Below, piece after piece: positions 36,620 through 49,202 of a stretch of DNA of 64,000 nt. Where the stretch lies: contig CM114272.1 in the NCBI GenBank assembly GCA_050084515.1, positions 46,996,001 to 47,060,000 on the forward strand. The letters run 5' to 3'. Source of the DNA: Blasia pusilla. Lineage: Eukaryota; Marchantiophyta; Marchantiopsida; Blasiales. The position numbers were made by a program, and so were the translations under genes. The notes under the pieces were generated by a model. That model saw only the letters and a program-made list of their open reading frames with translations. It was not told the origin of the DNA and ran no database searches. Numbering within the stretch: position 1 is the first letter of the stretch; each line of letters begins with the position of its first letter.

Positions 36620-38512
36620 TCACATCTTCTTAGACTTGGACCTAGTTTCCACCGCAAAGACCTCGTTGAGAAGGTCCTCGGGCCAATCTGAGGACTCTTC
36701 GTTGATCTTCGTTGCAGGGTCTCCTTCCTTAATTGTCACCTTCCTTGGCATCCTTGGCGAGGTGACCTCTTCTACACACACCAGCTGCACATTCACATCA
36801 TTCTTGGTTTCGGTGGTTGCCGGTGGGGTGGTGGCATATTTGACCGAAAGCCGCGACACTTGAGGTTCGAGACACTCCACCGCAGTGTGTCCCCCCTTTT
36901 TACAATTACCACACAAGAGATTCAACCCAACTGGTCTCTTTGGGTTGGGGCAGTTGTTTGCCCAATGATCGGCTGCTCCACAATTATAGCAGCAATTTAT
37001 TTTGATAGGTGGGGTGAATGCTGCGGGTCCTATGACTTGACGCATGGGCCTTTGCTCTCCATATTCAGGCGGCACATATATGGGATCCAACTACGAGAAG
37101 TACTAGCCCCAGGAATTGCATGAACCACATAGCATCCCTTCGACGGGTCTGCTTCATACCATCCTTCTTCCCTTGAGAGTTCTTCTTGCAGCCAACGTAA
37201 GTCTCGTTGCAATGGGCACTCCAACACGGTTTGTCCTTGAGTCCCACAAGCACTACACCATATGTTAGGCCGCATAAGACCTGGCCTTCTTTGAGGGTCT
37301 TTTTGGGTCGTCAAGTGTACTTTTAATTCGGCCATTTTCTTTGTCAATTCACTGATGGCGGATTTATCCCCATCCTTCTTAGTCTTACGGGCGGGACTAA
37401 CAGACTTGCGCCTCTCTGTCTTCGTGTTGTGGTCCTTACGCCCCTTTCCCAAAGATGAAGACCGTCTTGGGCGTCTTGATTTCTTCTTCTTCTTGCCTTT
37501 GGAGTCTTCTTCGGACTCTGAGTCTTCGCTGCTAGTGTTTCCTGCTGAGGTATCCAAAGAGTTGGAAGAAAGTGAAGACTCTTCTGATGAAGAGCTTGTC
37601 CGCTTCCTATGATGTCTCTTCTTCCGCGTCCGCCTAGACTTCTCTGAGGCCTTGTAAGCTTTTGTAGAGGCGATGACAACTGCTAATGAGTCACGCTGCC
37701 CCCCACGACAGTAGTGATCCATCTCCTTGGATAAACCAGACACAACCAATCCACCATCTGTAGTACAGTGGTGTGCTCCACCTTACGAGCCAAGCTGCAA
37801 AACCTCTGAGTGTACTCTCTCAAAGTCTCCTTCTTCCTTCTTTTAAGACCACAAAGCTTTGTAAGCAGGCGATCATCAAATTCTAGGTCTCGGAACTCAT
37901 GAAGGAATGCTTTAAGCAAGGTCTTCCAAGTTTCCATGTGCTCTGCGTCTATCCCCTCATACCATTGAATGACACGCTTGTTTAAGAGTCCAGGAAAGAC
38001 TCTAAGAAGATCTTCCTCTGATCCTTCTCCATTTTCTTTTGCCACATGGGTAAATTCGAGAATAAAGTCATCTGCATCATTTCTCTTGCCTCCTACAAAG
38101 GTGGGATATCTCAGGAGTGACCTGCGTGGTTGTACCATCGATGATTTGCTGTCTTCGCTATTGAGAGGACTTCCGCCACCTGATGGAAAAGGCACGCCCC
38201 TTGTGGTACTGTTATCCTTCTCTTCGTCTGAGCTATGGTGGTCCGACTGATCCCACTCCTCTTTTGGGTTGGGCTTTGGTGGTGAATCAGGCCGCGTAGG
38301 CGACTTCGTCCTATCTCGTCTTTGCCCTGTAGGCCTTCGACGAAGAGGGGAACGGTTCTTCGCAGGTATCCTTGGCGGTCTCCAGGCACTTCGCTCTCCT
38401 CTTTCTCTTCTTCATCGTTGGGATCTTTGTTCGTGCATTTCAATGCTTCTTTCCCGATCCATCCAAAACTTATAAAGATCTTAAATGCCTCACCCCGCAC
38501 GTAAGGCTCCAC
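36620..38512 (-). pseudogene. gag: Gypsy family B gag
   Basis: The capsid (retrotransposon gag) region is 38195-37683 (YPTFVGGKRNDADDFILEFT...VIQWYEGIDAEHMETWKTLL...LREYTQRFCSLARKVEH). Then comes a long basic/Ser-rich segment, 37680-37350 (KSRRTRKKRHHRKRTSSSSEES). Two intact zinc knuckles follow: CYNCGAADHWANNC (36991-36950) and CGNCKKGGHTAVEC (36913-36872). Upstream CSACGTQGQTVLEC resembles a third knuckle with Gln for His. Three overlapping frames encode it, so at least two frameshifts exist. Role in a live element: RNA packaging. Confidence 0.8.
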
Positions 38513-38682
38513 TCCATGGGAATGAAGATTCTTGAGATAAGCTTCTTAGTTTCATGGTACTCTCTGCCCACGAGGATCCTCCGTCAGCTGTATCCACCTT
38601 ACACCAAGTGGGGGTCCTACGACTTGTTCTAGTCCCATACCCCACTCTCTCGCTACCTCTCCTTGCTTGGGAGATGTAGTGA

Positions 38683-38700
38683 TCCCCGGAAGCGGTGCCA
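38683..38700 (-). other. probable Gypsy B primer-binding site (tRNA-Asp-like)
   Basis: The minus strand reads TGGCACCGCTTCCGGGGA. Athila/Cyclops-type plant Gypsy elements use a tRNA-Asp site of the form TGGCGCCGTTGCCGGGGA; this differs at three positions. It lies between the LTR and gag, as expected. Confidence 0.6.
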
Positions 38701-40223
38701 AAATTCCCTTACATATTTCCTTATGTAATGTACAACTCAAGGAAAAAGATACTCTTTCAATCGAAAAATATAAAGTTCGTTCCCAAGAGACCACTATTTC
38801 TTGAGTAAAGAGAGGTTTTATAAAGAATGTCAAGAATAAACTCCTTCTTCACTAAAATACTTCCCTAACTACAACCACACTATCTTACAAGTATAAAAGA
38901 ATAAAAGGATTTTCTTCCCTTTTGGAAAAGACTTTTCTTAAGTGCATACAAAGACTCTTGCGAATCTGCACTAACAAAGCTCCACGAAGACCTCAAAGCG
39001 ATCTCAAGAATGGCGGTTCACCCTACTTTCAGAACTAAATCGGTCATGGCATGTTAATGACTATCTAATAGCTTTCCTACGCTTCTTCTTGATTATCTTC
39101 TGGAACTTTGAAACTACAAGACTCAATTACCATCTCTACTGCAGCCAAATAAGATCCACATTCAATTCCGCACATTAGAAAGCATGAGAGAAGACTCTTC
39201 TTCTACGTCAAAGAGTAGAAAGAACTAGAAAAGTATTACAAGCTTTAGAAAGTAAAAGACTCTTCAGCTTGGATCATCCCTCCATCAAGATTCCTACACA
39301 CTCACCAAGACTGCTGATAAACTCAAGATACACATAACATTATTGAGGAATTCATGACACAAGGGAATGATCCCTTCTTCTACTAATTTGCTCTTTAAAT
39401 AGTCTTTTACAATCTCTGATTGCTTTTCCTATTCTAATATAGATTTATAACTCCTAATCCTAACCTACTCTATTCAGATTCTGCAACCCTTTATCTTCCT
39501 AAGTCAATTGGTTGCCCTGGCATTTTATCTCCACTCCCTTTAAAACTGCTTCGCGGCTCCATTTCCGACTAGTGAAACCGCCGCGACGGTTTAGTCTTCA
39601 CAATCTTCGCGCTCTTCGCAGTCTTTCTCTTCACTATCTTATCTTTGCATTCTTATCTTTGCACGAAGAATCCTATCCTTCTGCCGCCGCAAAGAGTCCT
39701 CCTTTCTACTTTCTTTCACTCTGATATCTTCAAAACATTTCCTATCTTTCTATCCCTATTCTTAATACACTTTTCCGCTTTCTAGAGACTCTTTGACTTC
39801 TTCTGCTTCTTCCTCTTCCTTCTTAGAGTTCTTAGTCTTTGCTCTTGGATTTTTGCTCTTCATTCCTTGTACCCGGTCTTCGCACAAAGACTATCTTCAG
39901 TTTTCTTTACAAAGAAGTTTTTTCTTAGTCTTTGTTGACAGTCTTTAACTGCCGTTCTTACCGCGGTCTTTTCTTACGAAGCACCCGCGCTTCTTCTTCT
40001 AACTTCTTTTCCAGTCTTTTACACCATTCTCACTCTTCCAAGACAATTCTTAATATTCTAATATCTCTTGTCCTCTCATCAAAGTTCTATTAGTCACTAT
40101 TCACACAATTTTGGTACAGTAAGACTCTTTACTTCCGGTATTGAGTCTTTAGTCCTTGCTCAAGGAAGACTCCTGTACAAAAAATGCTCTTTCTATCAAA
40201 ATTTAAAAAATGTGGGCACTACA
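38701..40223 (-). repeat. 5' LTR of Gypsy family B element
   Basis: On the minus strand it starts TGTAGTGCCCACA next to interrupted family A RT codons and ends just before a primer site. Colinear with the plus-strand LTR at 19631-20913. Length about 1.5 kb. It contains many GAAGACT-type words. The inner limit is set by the primer site and may be about 20 bp off. Confidence 0.65.
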
Positions 40224-43200
40224 TAACATTGTACAAAATCCAAGCCAACCAGAATCCTATTCATCACTCTCTGAAACTCTGCAAGCGCGTTCTTTAACCC
40301 AAATGGTAAGAACCCCCACTGATACAAACAATCTCTCCCGAACCAATCTATCCCCTAGAATGTTGCCTTCTCCCTATCCTCCAACTTGATAGGAAGCTAA
40401 TAACAGCCAACACAGAGATCTAAAGTACTAAAGATTTTTGCATGCCCTATTGCATCAAAGATCTCCTCAGGAGTATGCATGGCATATCGATCTGACTTCA
40501 TCTGTCGGTTGATAGGTCGGTAATCACCATACATCCGCCTATCCGTCCAATTGCAATACATATCCTTCTTTGCCGACATGATTGTGGTAGATGCATACTC
40601 CCCATGCGATAACTCCACAAGTCATGCCTCCAACAAATCATGACTTATGCTCTGAATCAAGGCTCACTCCATATCAGAATACTTGTAGGATTGATGGAAG
40701 ATCCGCGTATCACTAGCCAACTCAATCCGTATCCTAGGACCCTTAAGCGTACCGAAGTCTCTCATACTGAATGCAAAACAATTGACATGCCCTCTCGGAA
40801 ACCTATGAACCCCCTGTCGCTCTCCTCCTATCGACTTGAGACCTATCATAGGCTCCCAAGTCTCCATCGTGACCTCACTCAGAGAGGACGCAAGCTCCAA
40901 CTTTGGTTGCTATGTAGCAACCCTAGCCACCTCCGCAATAGCCACGTACTCCACTTTGACCTTCTACACCATGCTTCACATCCAACATGCGCTGCTCTGG
41001 ACGCCTTCGCACTCTCCGCTCAGACGACATCCCAAGAATTACATCAGTGCCAATCTCTCCTCATCCCTCCCACAGCCAATGTTACCTAGGTAAGGCTGCT
41101 CTCAACTCCCCCACCCTATTGGCTATCGCAAACGGTGGTCTATCATCCTGGGTCACCACTTGAGATCGACGCCATGAGCCCAAAATAGCATCCACTCTGA
41201 GATGTGATGCTCTCTGAGCTCCATCGTATGCTTGACTTAGTACCTCTCATGGTATCAGGTTTGTCCACCACAGCCGAGGATAGTGGGTGCGTGATCCAAA
41301 CTCTCGCTGCATCTAACAACACAACAGATCCTAACCAAGACCTCACTTGATGCATACTCGTTATCACACGTGCATGAGTGTCACCAAAAAATGGCGCGTT
41401 CTCCAAAATGTACGTTGAAGAACATGTCTGACGCTCTTGCAAGTGTCGCACAACTCAAAGCATCTCCCAAAACATCCGTGACCTCGGATCCTATAATCCA
41501 AACCCTCAGCTAGCTGATGAATGACCATGATATGGCCATCAATCAATCACCAAATGAATGGTGCCAACTCTATCTAGATCCTACGCCACCACCAAAGAGA
41601 TGTCGGTGGGTAGTGTATGCTGATACCCCCGTATTGCAGATACTCACAACAACTCAAGATACCTCTAGACCAATCTCTCCACGTGACATAATGATACTCG
41701 CTGCACAATCTCATCTCTCTCCACATAAAGGTACTGATGCACCCGTATGCTCGCCTACAATACCGCAACTAATCCGGTGCTAATCCCTCCAAAGTGATCT
41801 AACATCCTAACACCCTCCTCTGGACAGAGCCACATAACGGGTGTGGTATCCAATAGTGTCAATATCTCAAGTCGGAGAGATCAATCATCACCCAACTCTC
41901 TCTATTCCATGCATGCCTCACAAGGCCGTCGACACTCCTCTGTAGCTCTCGAGTTGTATCCCACAATGGTGAAGAGGTCTCGCCAACATGGAAAGAGACA
42001 CCCGCCATGGCGTGTCTCTCCATGGGACTATCCGCTATTGGAACATCCTCCGCATGTGAGTTCCCCTCCAACTAACACTACATGTGAAAGCTGCCAATGT
42101 GATCATAGACTCGTCTTGTTGTCGACCACCTCGTCCCGCAAACTGCACGGGTAACTGACTCATCCGCTTGTCACCTGAAAGCCACCCTGGCCAATAAGCA
42201 ACTCTCTTCTTTTAGAAGTCAAGATTGAATCCTAGTAGATATAACACTGTACTCCCCACCAACACATTGTACGACTCAGCTGGGGTCGTGATTGCACGTG
42301 TACGCACCATAGCACTATCCGTTGCATGCTTTGGCTAGACTCTGACATCTTTCTCTTTTTGAGTTATATACTGCGTGAATGATATACCCCCAAGTATCTA
42401 GAAGGGATAATGCTTAATGTCGGCCTTTCGTAACCCCAACGCGAAACACGTCGCCTTCCCTAACATCAAGGGATGCGCTCTCGAATCAAGTAGGAAGCGA
42501 TGGGGGTGGTACATTATCCCTGTTGGACTAACTAGGAAAAATACTCCAACTCGGTTATCCAATAATACCATGCCTAGTGTCACCATGGCCCCGCTCTATG
42601 GCTGGTCAATTTGGCATATCTACCAATTTCGCCGCCGCCACATGCCATGACTCTGTGGGGAATATCCCGAGCTTATGCTCCGGGGGCAAGTCCACCACTT
42701 CCTCAACTACCACTAAACGAGAGGAAGTTATCCCTTCATGCTCACACAACGTGTCGGTCAGCGGGAACACCTCAATTGGTCCAACTCCCAATGTCACCAA
42801 CTCTATGGCGGAAAATAATGGAGCATGGCTCATCCTAGTGGCGACCTCCAACACAGTGGTCAACACTAAATTCACTCAAGCCAGCATAGGAGCTGCCACT
42901 CCAACTCCTTATGACGTCAACGCACCTACTTGACCTGTAGGCACCACTAGTCGTCGAGGCACCATCGATGGCGTGTGTAATGCCTGTGACAACGTGAATG
43001 GCTGTGGAACCCTTGCTTGCCGCCCATCGGTCCCCTCCGGTGGGTCAATCTCAACCCCATCTCTCCATGGCTCGGTTCCTCTTGCAACACCCCAAGTCAC
43101 CACCGCGGTAGCCTCAACCTGAGCCGCAATACACATAAATCCCATACTAGCAAGATCCTCACCCGGGTCAAGGTAAGAGGTGGAGGTTGGAGCCACACTA

Positions 43201-44210
43201 GCTACTCTCGACCCCGTGCCTTCTCTAAGATGCATCATCATCATGGCAACAATCCTTTGCTCCAATTGATCGATGCGCAAGAGAAGCGTCGTCACTGGTG
43301 CTCCTGCTCTATCTCCTCTGGCAGGTGGTGGTCCTCTACCATCACGTCCACCAACAACTCCTCAGACTCCTCGAGGACGACCACCCCCAGACCCTTAGCC
43401 TACCTCTAGACGTGCCTCTCGATGAAGGTCAAAACATCTATCCCTAGTGTGACCATATATGTGGCAATAGTCACACTGCTACTCTGGTGGGGCCATCCTA
43501 TGTGGCTTCTGAGCAATCAGAGGCGCTCGTGGTCCTCTCCCATGCTGTGGGCAGTCTCTCTGCCTATGGGTCCCTCCACACATCTAACAAGACGACATTG
43601 GTCCCTACTGGGCAACATATGTAGACACAGGCTGTTGCCTCATAGGCTCACGGTACCCGCCCTACTCTCTAGGCGCACTCGTCCTCTCTTGTAGTATGGT
43701 GCTCACTATGGCACTTGTAGGATTACTGCAACCCGTGAACCTATCGACTCTCGAGAAAATTTGGTGCTCACCACATGCTCCTCACTCATGTTGAGCTCAA
43801 TATGCTCAGAAAACTCAAGACCACCTTTAGTGTGGGCTTTGCCGTGTGAAGTAACATCTCATCGCGGACTCTACTCCGTAGTTCTCGATCCAGAACCTCG
43901 TACCAATGCTAGACAGACTGCGCCTCACTCACTCCATGAGCAGCAATTATCATCGATGGTGCCCATTGCACCCAAGAAGTCACGCATATCCCGGTGGCCC
44001 ATGTCGTCAATCTCCTGCCAAGTGACACTGTTTCCATCTGCGATCTCGTCACTAGACCCATTGTCCAACGATGACGAACCAGCCACAGATGGAAGTCAAG
44101 GTAGCTCCTCACTTGTAACCCTCAGTATCTCACTCCACTCTGTGTCTCCCCACTACTACTGCTCGCACTACCCGATTCTTCCAAACCCGAGAAGAATGTC
44201 GTGATGACAA
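40224..44210 (-). mobile_element. Ty3/Gypsy family A, copy 2, 5'-to-RT portion
   Basis: Minus strand: gag capsid traces (44204-43761), zinc knuckle CDYCHIYGHTRDRC (43475-43434), gag tail (43295-42909), protease-like LLDSRAHPLMLGKA (about 42510-42470; usual DSG/DTG is DSR), and RT up to CMHTPEEIFDAIGHAKIFSTLD (40618-40397) and on to 40224. There the family B LTR interrupts it just before YMDD. Everything downstream (RNase H, integrase, 3' LTR) is missing. Heavily frame-broken. Confidence 0.75.
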
Positions 44211-44869
44211 CCCTATCTCACCCGCTCAAGCACTCAAACTTGCCAAGAGTCTCCCACACTCCTCACTAGCTCACCTACGCTAATGGTAATCACGTGACGA
44301 CACACATGGCCTCACACACACTCAACACTCGGGCTCACCATGAACCTCCCAACTAACTCACCTAAACTACTGACACTCTCGAGTCATACGCGTGACCCGT
44401 ACATGACAACCGCCATATATCCACATGCTACACATATAAGAAGTCTACCCTCGTTACCATTGCTACACCCATCTAGCACCAGAAACTACCCGATACCCAA
44501 CACACTCAATGACACGAGATAAGTGCGAGAAAAGGGACTCGAATGGATAACTTGATCACGCTCTCCAACCTAGGGCACCGTCAACACGCACTCCTCCATG
44601 TTGTATGACAACCTCGCAACACAACACTCTCCTCAAACACACGTCAAACTTCTCGTCGGCATCAGCATATGTGTCTTCTTCACAACCCTTGTACCGAGAG
44701 TTAGTGAAGAACTAATGAGTGAACCCCAAATCGACTCCAAATGACCAACAAACTCGCGTTGCAAATCCCACCATGCTCGCGCAACACCCAATCCCCAAAA
44801 ACTCTCTCCCCCTACGTAACTCAACTCAACCACGCCCGACCCCCTCAACCTGGTAATGTGAACCAACCA

Positions 44870-45060
44870 CGTCCACGTCCACCTCCTTGCTCTACCATGT
44901 CGGCCCGTTCTCCAACCACGCGTGCCCAGAGACCATGTTCGCCCTGCCAACCACGTCCATCCTTCCTCTACCGCATATGCATCCACCCTACCCCTACCAC
45001 GTCCACCTTTGCTCTACCACATCCACCTTGCCCCTACCACATCCACCATGATCCTACACG
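44870..45060 (+). repeat. degenerate short tandem repeats (accacgtccac / accacatccac type)
   Basis: Repeated words ctctaccacatccacctt, ccctaccacgtccacc and similar, 15-25 bp apart, make a loosely tandem block. It sits upstream (minus-strand sense) of the family A copy 2 gag, possibly in its leader or LTR. Confidence 0.55.
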
Positions 45061-45930
45061 TCTGTCTCGGTGCCCTATGCACCTCCCAATGGGTCCAATG
45101 GGCCCTTAAATATGGGGGAGGGTCATTAACTTGGGTTGGGGGCAGTGCCCTATGAGCTTAACGTGTCGGGTAAGGGGCCAGTGCAGCCCTTGGCCCGCCC
45201 TGTCTCTGACTCCATGGCTCCTGACTCTAGCTTTTGACTCCCCAGACATTCTCGCCCGTGACCTAACCCTAGTCCTAGGCAACTACGACCTAGCCCCTCT
45301 CCCGACGGCTGCAATTCTCAAAGCTACTCCTCTCCATCTCGACACTTACCACTCTCCTGTCGGTAACACTCTCCATACTACACCCAAGCATTGTTGTCGC
45401 TACACTCTGCTGCTCTCACTTGACAATCTACACCAGAAAAAGCTTTGAAAAATGGCCAGCGCTTCCGCGCATGACCTTCTGAATGGAAAACATTAACTTC
45501 ACGCCAACTAGCGTCTCCAAGGGCTTTCCACCAAGGCAACTCGCTTGCATGCCTGCAAACAAAAAAATTCCCACCTGCCCCGTGATATCTTTCTCATGTA
45601 AAAATAAGAGTAGTAAAAACATCACACCGAGCCTAAAACTCCACTCCAAAATCTACATCGGCATATTGAGCCTCGTCCACCCTCTACTCTCAGGAAATCC
45701 GGATGCTAGCCCCCTAGTCCTATCTCACACACAACAAGAGAGGTGATCCAACGACCCAACATGAGAAAGATGGCTTGGGAAAGCCATCTTCTTCCCTTAT
45801 ATAGGGTTGGGAAGAGCCAAAAGGCACTTCCCCTAAAAATAGCTATCCTCAAGCATGTAGCACTCTTGATCACCTATTCTCACTGAGGGTACTCATTTTA
45901 GATACCTCCAAGATTAGAACTACTTCTAAA
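45061..45930. other. no gene recognised
   Basis: Between the family A copy 2 leader region and the LINE piece. Only short unconserved frames. May contain the undefined 5' LTR of copy 2, for which no termini were found. Confidence 0.35.
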
Positions 45931-45934
45931 CCCA

Positions 45935-46113
45935 ACAAACTATTATGTTGCTTTGTTGACTTAAAAAAGCATCCCACACCGTACCAAGGGCACTCTTATG
46001 GAAACGTCTAGAAGGAATGGAGGTACTCATGCACACCAACACTACAATCAAAGTGTTGTATGCAAAGGTATTAGCAAAGATCAACACAACAGGGGTAGAT
46101 CCGATAAATGGGT
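45935..46113 (+). mobile_element. LINE reverse transcriptase fragment, 5' piece
   Basis: Plus-strand NKLLCCFVDLKKASHTVPRA then LLWKRLEGMEVLMHTNTTIKVLYA corresponds to the LINE RT block FVDFxKAFDTVPR...LL; the first catalytic Asp (AFD) is replaced (ASH). The reading stops near 46113, where CACTA-associated sequence begins, and the LINE pattern resumes at about 52060. Confidence 0.75.
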
Positions 46114-46138
46114 GTTATGCATTGGAGTGAATTAATTT

Positions 46139-46200
46139 GAGTAACATCTAGTCATTTTTCTAAGTAATTACTTAGCCAATGCATGGACTAGATGTTACTC
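46139..46200. repeat. 15-bp perfect inverted repeat at CACTA/LINE boundary
   Basis: GAGTAACATCTAGTC (46139-46153) and GACTAGATGTTACTC (46186-46200) are exact reverse complements separated by 32 bp. It begins about 25 bp after LINE coding is lost and introduces the GAGTCAT-type repeat block, so it may mark the transposon end. Confidence 0.8.
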
Positions 46201-46309
46201 TAGTCATAAAAATTACTCCTAGTCGTATAAGTTGTTACTAAAATTGAAGGTAGTCATATCTGAGTCTCTTTTTTGTTACTCAACATAATCACCAAAATAT
46301 GACTTCACC

Positions 46310-46560
46310 TAGTCATTTTATATGACTAGGTTAAGTCATAAGAAATGACTATACGAGTTGTAAAGAATGACTTGTCTAGTCATAAAGAATGACTAGACGA
46401 GTAATAAAGAATGACTGGAGGAGTCATAAGGATTGACTAAACGCTTCATTAAGAATGACAAGACGAGTCATTAATAATGACTAGGCGAGTCATTAACTGT
46501 GACTACTCAGAGTAATAAATAATGACTTCATGCGTCATAAGAAAATGACTTGTCCATGTC
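46310..46560. repeat. degenerate ~20-bp subterminal repeats (ATGACTAGACGAGTCAT type)
   Basis: About ten loosely tandem units of the form ATGACTAGACGAGTCAT plus a short A-rich spacer. Each unit is itself nearly palindromic (ATGACT...AGTCAT). Subterminal repeats of this kind, bound by the element's accessory protein, are typical of CACTA elements. Confidence 0.75.
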
Positions 46561-47157
46561 ATTTACAATCCTATTCACTGACAATATCCAAATAACTATA
46601 CCAAGCATTATGTATTACAGATTGCTTTATTGCTGATAGAAATGTGTACATGAAATTGGCATTTTAGTCCATTTTGTATCCATGAATATGAATTACTCCT
46701 TCCTACCTATCCTCCCTACACCTATCACTACTTATAGAATCTGATCATATCAATTTTTCATAGTAAAAAATCCTTATCAATTGAAAGATACAGCTAGCAA
46801 ATGTTTCTTACATCCAATTGTGGCCATAAGTCCAAAGCTAAAAAATATATCCATACACCCTGAAATGGAATATTTTCTTACGTCAAAAGAATGCCTAGTG
46901 AAGTATAGTGAAAGATGGTCATCAATGGAAGAACACAATATCTACTTCTCATTGCAAACTCCTCCCTCTGATATTCTCAAAATCGAGACAAGTAAATCCA
47001 AGTACATCTCTATTGTCACAGTCAGAATAGAAACATAAACATCAAATTCCTCTACTTATGAGTACAATAGTTACAAGTATATGGAGATCGCCACACTCAA
47101 GAGGGATGTCAAAGGGAAGGTTTACTCAAAAATTCTACACACAAAGCGAAGGTGCCC
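46561..47157. other. non-coding part of CACTA element
   Basis: AT-rich, no recognised coding. It lies between the subterminal repeats and the last readable coding segment, as the 3' untranslated part of the element would. Confidence 0.35.
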
Positions 47158-48614
47158 CTATTTTTTAGAATGCATAACAAGATGAGAGGGCCATAACCCT
47201 ACACTATCAATGGCATCTCCAGCATAAATCTGCGGTGGATCGTCAACCATATTTGGAAATGGCAATACATATTTCTTCTTGCAGACCTCTCTCAGATGGA
47301 GAACAGAATGCCCATGTGGAATGCCATGTCCATGGAAAGTAGAACAACCATCATGCAAGCTGCCATAACCTACAACCACAAAGGGGTTCTCACGTGATAC
47401 CAACTGTTGTAACGGAGACACAAAAAATTTCAACATTGGCTTGGTAGCCTCTCAGGTCCTCTTCTTGAGTGTTGCTCTTCTCACCACCATTGGCTTTTGC
47501 AGAAGATCCAACTGATCCAACTCCATGGGTCCACCACTCCCCAACATCCCTGCACTATCCTCATTCTCCTCTGAAAATACCGTTACCTCCAAATTGCATC
47601 TCTGCGATGTCCTCACTTGGCGTTTGCCTACAATGGCCGAGGCCTCATCTATAGTCTCTACAATCACAATCAACAAGAATATCTCACTACCCTTTCAAAT
47701 AGATCATGATTTACAGCAACTTCAAAGTAAAATGCACAACATCACTCTAAACTCACGTACCTGAACTCAAAGGATCATGTGCAAACACAGTAGCTTTAAC
47801 CTCTCTTGTGCCTCTCTTTTTCTTGGGACCAGTTGGTGCAATGCCAAAATCTGTATCTAGTCCTCTTACTGTATGAACACCCTTGGCAAACTGTGGAAGA
47901 ATTGTAGGCGAAGGCACAATAGTGACAAGCTCGGGAGAGGGTGCACCCTCCCTTGAAGGTGGTCCGCTGATTGGGTGAGGAGAGGATACAATCAACGGCA
48001 TAGAGGCAAGTGCTCCACTAGGAGCAGGGTCTCGATCACTAAGTCCATGAGAAGAGGATACAACTCCTGGATTTTCCAATCTCTACTTAGAACCCCTTAT
48101 GTCCTCATGGTCCCTTCTCAAGCTCATGGAAATCAATTCCATCAACTTTGTGAAGTTCTCTTGTTGATTAGCAACAACAGTCTTTATGCTTGCCTCTAGC
48201 ACGTCCATGCTACTGGAGAATGCATCCATGCGATCAATTATGTAAGTCACAGACTCGGGCAATAACTCCTCCATAGACTTTAATCGGGCAGAGATCTCTG
48301 TCAGCTCAGATGTTCCCGGCGCCTGAAATACAAGACCTGGATCTCAGTCTATATGAACACGTATATACTATAAATACACTAGATTCACCTCTTCTCTAAA
48401 GCAACCAGATGCTCATACCTGCTTTGATACTGTACTTGTACCATAACTCCTTTGCTTCTTTTCCTCCTTATGCACTTGCGCCTTACTAGGGGTTTGCCCC
48501 TTCTCTTTTCTCTACAATACATGTAACATCGATCAAGTTCAGTCTACCAAACACCAATTTCCAAACTATATGTATGGTGGTAACCAAAATTAAAGATGGG
48601 TCCTTCAATATTAT

Positions 48615-49202
48615 TCATACCAGGCGTTCTGCAATTGGTGCATTCCCTTTTCTTCTTGCAGGGTTTGGATTGGTCACCGCTACTCGTGCTTTGGACATTT
48701 GCTCACTTTTCGTCTTTGCACTCTTGCTCATGAAGTTCGTAAGTAATCTCCCCCATTGGTTGGGGTCTACATGAGGTGGTGGGGCCACTTTCTTGCCTCC
48801 TTCAGCTTCTTTCCATGTCTGATGCAATCTAAATCTCTCCGTCTTGAGTATTCGTTGTGCATATTCCTCCAAACATGGAATAGCCACTCCATTGCCATTG
48901 TTTCCAACATACTCCCATCTAGCAGATATATCACTCAACACCGAATTCCAATCCCCTGAGTGTTGGTCTGAAAAATTCACAATGGAGATGTCAAGCCATC
49001 GCAACACCTCGGCTCTAAAATCTGCATGCCACCTATTCTTTCCTTTCGAAGTTATGGTGATCCAACCAGAGTTGTTCACACCCACTTTTCTGACTTTCAC
49101 CCCCTCGCCTTGCACATTGCTCTTAGTCACTGAGTTTGGTATGTATGTTGTCCCTACGCTTGCTCGTCGCAAGCCTAGAGTCGTATAGTTTGCTGCACAC
49201 AT
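48615..49202 (-). pseudogene. second CACTA ORF, Transposase_24-like (Ptta/En/Spm)
   Basis: 195-residue open stretch: SDISARWEYVGN, LEEYAQRILKTERFRLHQTWKEA and VDPNQWGRLLTNFMSKSAKTKSEQMSKARV. The W...F..S...K..N...R pattern fits the Ptta/En/Spm plant transposase family. Downstream minus-strand segments (48274-48083, 48079-47753, 47676-47158) are Ser/Pro-rich or helical and look like later exons. Stops and gaps preclude function. Confidence 0.65.

Larger units (their letters stand above)
33968..40223 (-). mobile_element. Ty3/Gypsy family B element, 5' LTR through RNase H
   Basis: Minus strand: 5' LTR 40223-38701, primer-site-like sequence 38700-38683, gag 38512-36620, linker 36623-36246, protease 36203-35847, RT 35696-34619, connection and RNase H 34620-33990. 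There is no integrase and no 3' LTR before the break at about 33968. Long frames survive, so it is younger than family A, but frame changes occur at most junctions. It is inserted in the RT of family A copy 2: the LTR starts right after the codons preceding YMDD. Confidence 0.85.

Noticed and set aside
42577-43409. Overlapping plus-strand open frames of 75-130 codons
   Set aside because: They are antisense to the Gypsy A copy 2 gag/protease, whose minus-strand zinc knuckle and protease motifs are recognisable.
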